Source: CAYZBF01 sp964476585
GTDB lineage: Bacteria; Hydrothermota; UBA3072
Direction: 5' to 3'
DNA: 64,000 bases
Assembly (NCBI GenBank): GCA_964476585.1
Contig: CAYZBF010000004.1
Coordinates: 1 to 64,000 of the forward strand
Part shown: positions 61,169 through 64,000 of the stretch, in pieces
Layout of the letters: every line of letters begins with the position of its first letter
Numbering within the stretch: position 1 is the first letter of the stretch
Program-made: the position numbers and the translations under genes
The notes under the pieces: generated by a model
Databases searched by the model: none
What the model was told of the DNA's origin: nothing
The model's input: the letters and a program-made list of their open reading frames with translations, nothing else

Positions 61169-62313
61169 TGAAGAAATTAAGAGAGCAATTGGAGGAAGAA
61201 AATAAAACTCTATCCACCTATGCAGTGAAATCGGGAAATAGCAGAGGGAGAGTCTACGATGAACCCCCGACTAAATACCGCACGCCTTTTATGAGGGATA
61301 GGGATCGCATTATTCATGCCACAGCCTTCAGACGGCTGGAATATAAAACCCAGGTTTTCGTTAATCATGAGGGAGATTATTATAGGACGAGGTTGACTCA
61401 CGCCTTGGAAGTTCAGCAGATTGCACGAACAATTGCCAAGGCATTAGGACTAAACGAGATATTAACTGAGGCAATAAGTCTTGCCCATGATATTGGACAC
61501 ACACCCTTTGGACATGCTGGTGAAGTTATGTTAAATGAGTTGATGCGGGATTTTGGAGGATTCGAGCATAATGTCCATGGGCTTCGCGTTGTTGATATAC
61601 TGGAGCAAAAATATCCTAATTTTAGGGGCCTAAATCTATGCTATGAGACGAGAGAAGGTATAATAAAGCATGAATCCGAGTACGATTCAGCACATAAAGT
61701 TGGAGACGAATTTAGCGTGAATAAATCTCCTTCTCTGGAAGCACAGGTGGTAAATCTTGCTGATGAGATTGCATATAATGCTCATGATCTTGATGATGGC
61801 CTTAAGTCTAAATATCTCAAGCTTAAACAATTAGCTGAAGTTGAATTATGGAAGTCCATATTTGATAAAGTCAATCCAGATTTGAGTGAACAGGATAAGA
61901 TTTATGCAGCAATCAGGGAATTTATAAAACTTGAGGTTAATGATTCTATTGAAAATTCGAGTAGAATGATTGAGGAGAGGAATATTAAGAACCTGCAGGA
62001 TGTATACTCTTCCGAGCCTGCGATCAGATTCTCTCGCAAGCTGGAATCCCCTAATAGGCAACTCAAAGATTTTTTAAGGGAGAATCTATACCGATATTAT
62101 AAGGTGGTTAAGATTCAGGAAAAATCCAAGAGGATTATTGAGGTGCTCTTTACTATTTATATAAAAAATATTAATCAACTTCCCCCTCAATTCATTAAAA
62201 TGATTGATGAGTTTAGTGAAGAGAGGGTAGTTGCTGACTATATCGCTGGGATGACAGACCGTTTTGCCCAGGATGAATACGAAAGGTTTTTCTTTCCGTT
62301 CACCAAGATGTGA
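61168..62313 (+). CDS. dGTPase-like deoxynucleotide triphosphohydrolase
   Basis: A 381-residue HD-family protein of the Dgt/SAMHD1 relation. It has RTRLTHALEVQQIART, the HD pair in SLAHDIGHTPFGHAGE, and the later VVNLADEIAYNAHDLDD Asp. The YRTPFMRDRDRIIHATAFRRLEYKTQVF start (residues 37-64) is typical of bacterial deoxyguanosinetriphosphate triphosphohydrolase-like proteins. Nucleotide preference cannot be read. It overlaps the following permease by 41 bases. Confidence 0.88.
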   Translation: MKKLREQLEEENKTLSTYAVKSGNSRGRVYDEPPTKYRTPFMRDRDRIIHATAFRRLEYKTQVFVNHEGDYYRTRLTHALEVQQIARTIAKALGLNEILTEAISLAHDIGHTPFGHAGEVMLNELMRDFGGFEHNVHGLRVVDILEQKYPNFRGLNLCYETREGIIKHESEYDSAHKVGDEFSVNKSPSLEAQVVNLADEIAYNAHDLDDGLKSKYLKLKQLAEVELWKSIFDKVNPDLSEQDKIYAAIREFIKLEVNDSIENSSRMIEERNIKNLQDVYSSEPAIRFSRKLESPNRQLKDFLRENLYRYYKVVKIQEKSKRIIEVLFTIYIKNINQLPPQFIKMIDEFSEERVVADYIAGMTDRFAQDEYERFFFPFTKM

Positions 62314-63406
62314 GATTCCCGTTCTCCACAAATATCTTCTTAAACAAGGGATAACACCCTTTGTGGCAGGTATTCTCCTGTTTACGTTTATACTTCTTAT
62401 GGACAGAGTTTTTCAGTTATTTGATCTGTTAATAGGGAAACAGGTTGGGATAATAAAGGTCTTTATGATCTTTATGTACAGTTTGCCTTTTATTATTGCC
62501 CTTACTGTCCCTATGGGGGTTTTAGTAACTACAATAGCATCCTATGGTAGGATGAGTGGAGATTCTGAAATCCTTGCTCTTAGAGCTTTAGGAATAACTC
62601 CACTGAGGCTTATGGGTCCATTCCTTTTTATATCCGGTGTAATAGCAATAGGAATGAGTTTATTCAATATTTACGTACTCCCTGAGGCGAACTATAAATT
62701 GAAAAAACGATTAGTCGAGGTTTCCAGATCACGTCCAACATTAAGGTTATATGAGAGTAGATTTAATGAGATCAGTCGTGGATACACTCTCTGGGCTGAC
62801 TCAATTGACCATGCAAAATCTAAGCTTACAGGCGTTAAGATATATGAGGAGTTACCAGAGGAATCGCCCAGGGTTATTTATGCAAGGGTAGGGGAAATGA
62901 ATGTAGTAGGAGATAGTCTCACCCTTATTCTCAGTGATGGTGAGCTCCATCGATTTGATCCATCCGAACCATCAAGTTACAGGATATTAAAATTTTCTCA
63001 CCAGGTTATGTCAATACCACTTGGAGGAAAGAAAAGTGCTAACGTAATGCGTAGTGCGAGGGAAATGAACCTTAAGCAATTACTAGAGTATTCACGTCAG
63101 GCACGTTCGAAACGTAACAAATGGCGTTATTTATTGGAGGCGCATAAAAAATTCTCTATTCCATTTGCTTCCATCGTATTCGTTATCCTTGGAGTCCCTC
63201 TTGGTATGTGGGTAAGACAGGGTGGTCTTGGTAATGGTATCACGCTTAGTTTCTTAATGTTTATGGTGTATTATATAATGCTGGCTGGTGGTGAGGAGAT
63301 ATGCGAGAGAGGTAATCTATATCCTTCTATCTCTATGTGGACTCCTAATATAGTATTGGGGCTTTTAGGCATAATCCTGTTTTTCAAGGTAATATATGGG
63401 AAATAA
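62273..63406 (+). CDS. LptF/LptG-family permease
   Basis: Inner-membrane subunit of the lipopolysaccharide export ABC system. Three N-terminal helices (LLKQGITPFVAGILLFTFILL, residues 24-44, and following) lead to a periplasmic jellyroll domain (FNEISRGYTLWADSI), then three C-terminal helices. The usual LptF/G start corresponds to VLHKYLLKQ, about 16 residues after the ATG at 62273; a rare downstream start cannot be excluded. It is the first of a tandem pair, as expected for lptF-lptG. Confidence 0.85.
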   Translation: MNTKGFSFRSPRCEIPVLHKYLLKQGITPFVAGILLFTFILLMDRVFQLFDLLIGKQVGIIKVFMIFMYSLPFIIALTVPMGVLVTTIASYGRMSGDSEILALRALGITPLRLMGPFLFISGVIAIGMSLFNIYVLPEANYKLKKRLVEVSRSRPTLRLYESRFNEISRGYTLWADSIDHAKSKLTGVKIYEELPEESPRVIYARVGEMNVVGDSLTLILSDGELHRFDPSEPSSYRILKFSHQVMSIPLGGKKSANVMRSAREMNLKQLLEYSRQARSKRNKWRYLLEAHKKFSIPFASIVFVILGVPLGMWVRQGGLGNGITLSFLMFMVYYIMLAGGEEICERGNLYPSISMWTPNIVLGLLGIILFFKVIYGK

Positions 63407-64000
63407 AATATTAGAGAGATATATTCTGAAAAGATTTCTTAAAGCCTTTCTACTAACCCTTATTGGCCTTCTGTTTATCTATATTATAACAAACCTATTT
63501 GAACATTTAGGATATTTCATAGATAGAAATGCGCAAACTTTTGATATAATAGGGTATTATCTTTTATTTTCTCCCAAGGTTCTTGTCCGACTTATGCCTC
63601 TTGGAGTTTTATTAGGTATGTATTTTTCTCTTGGGTTGTTAGCACGGCATAATGAGGTACTTGCAATAAGGGGACTTGGTGTCTCTCCCCTAAATATCTA
63701 TAAGCCGATATTTACGTACGGCTTTTTTATATCTATCGTTGTCCTTGCTTTTAATCTTTCCCTTATCCCTGGGACAGATCATCTTTTGAAGGAGTTCAAG
63801 AGAAAAAGGATTGATAAGGTAAAGGGAACGCAAAAAGCATATGGGCGTAACATTAATTATATTACGGAAGCGGGCTGGATAGTAAAGATAAAGAAACTAA
63901 GTGGAGAAAAGATTAGCGATGTAGATCTTTTCTTCTATAGGGAAGGAAGGATAGTTTCCAGGATATATGCTAAGAGAGGTGAGTGGAAGGACTCTTTTTG
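63396..64000 (+). CDS. LptF/LptG-family permease, second copy, truncated by the window end
   Basis: Starts at the ATG 63396, overlapping the first permease by 11 bases. It reads MGNKILERYILKRFLKAFLL, then three helices including LVRLMPLGVLLGMYFSLGLLA and the conserved EVLAIRGLGVSPLNIYKP, followed by the start of the periplasmic domain (GWIVKIKKLSG). About 201 codons are visible. With the preceding gene it forms the LptF-LptG pair. Confidence 0.85.
   Translation, partial: MGNKILERYILKRFLKAFLLTLIGLLFIYIITNLFEHLGYFIDRNAQTFDIIGYYLLFSPKVLVRLMPLGVLLGMYFSLGLLARHNEVLAIRGLGVSPLNIYKPIFTYGFFISIVVLAFNLSLIPGTDHLLKEFKRKRIDKVKGTQKAYGRNINYITEAGWIVKIKKLSGEKISDVDLFFYREGRIVSRIYAKRGEWKDSF

Overview
The window is a low-GC bacterial chromosome segment, apparently from a metagenome assembly: it has a 133-base run of N at 41644-41776 and a degraded A-rich left edge. 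The cell is Gram-negative in type, with two LptF/LptG-family permeases, Lnt, an EnvC-like LytM protein, a predicted outer-membrane barrel and a lamin-tail protein ending in a FlgD/T9SS-like domain. An archaeal-looking UbiA prenyltransferase, and several promoters placed so close to the start codon that the mRNA should be leaderless, fit an uncultured FCB-group-like lineage such as WOR-3/TA06. That placement is inference only.

1-3016: a DRTGG/BioD-like P-loop protein and a beta-CASP metallo-beta-lactamase RNase. 3073-18880 (minus strand): the centrepiece, a compact 16-gene supraoperon that encodes every step from PEP and erythrose-4-phosphate to Trp, Phe and Tyr (hisC-like, trpD, trpC, tyrA, trpF, aroE, aroC, aroK-aroB fusion, aroQ, trpB, trpA, aroF, pheA, aroA, trpE, trpG). 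Upstream of it I find an unannotated 39-codon leader ORF (18727-18846) whose distal part reads FYFTYYYYWYW. Its stop codon is embedded in mutually exclusive RNA hairpins, and its promoter carries two palindromes. This looks like a ribosome-mediated attenuator that senses all three aromatic amino acids at once, and it is the main discovery in the window.

19018-24522: a truncated hypothetical protein, an MFS transporter, threonine synthase, a DUF4097 beta-repeat protein and a DUF1614 membrane protein. 24519-31930 (minus): two radical-SAM proteins, a 2-hydroxyacid dehydrogenase, then a tight operon (TPR protein, M24-fold pseudo-peptidase, rhomboid-TPR, HD protein, YfiM-like protein) that starts directly behind tRNA-Arg(CCU). 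32.1-38.2 kb: a decayed glycoside-hydrolase fragment, galactokinase, a barrel protein, methyltransferases, a Fur-family regulator with its own operator, and a DUF3795 protein. 38.3-50.6 kb (all plus): nth, a DnaA-box-containing AT-rich gap, a lamin-tail protein, an aldo/keto reductase, a decayed REP-associated transposase, and a transglutaminase-ABC-purN-oxidoreductase-lnt-cca run. 50.5-57.8 kb (minus): era, a 44-residue membrane peptide, an envC-like gene, holB, a PSP1 gene, metG, ubiA and uppP as one operon. 58.1-64.0 kb (plus): a GAF-GGDEF cyclase, map, a DUF3467 gene, a dGTPase-like gene and two LptF/G permeases, the last cut by the window end.

Intergenic spaces are filled with recurring, diverged sequence modules. 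Two related REP-like hairpins lie in the window, one of them just upstream of the RAYT remnant. These modules have reshaped the apparent ends of several genes. The evidence is manual reading and translation; no database search was run.
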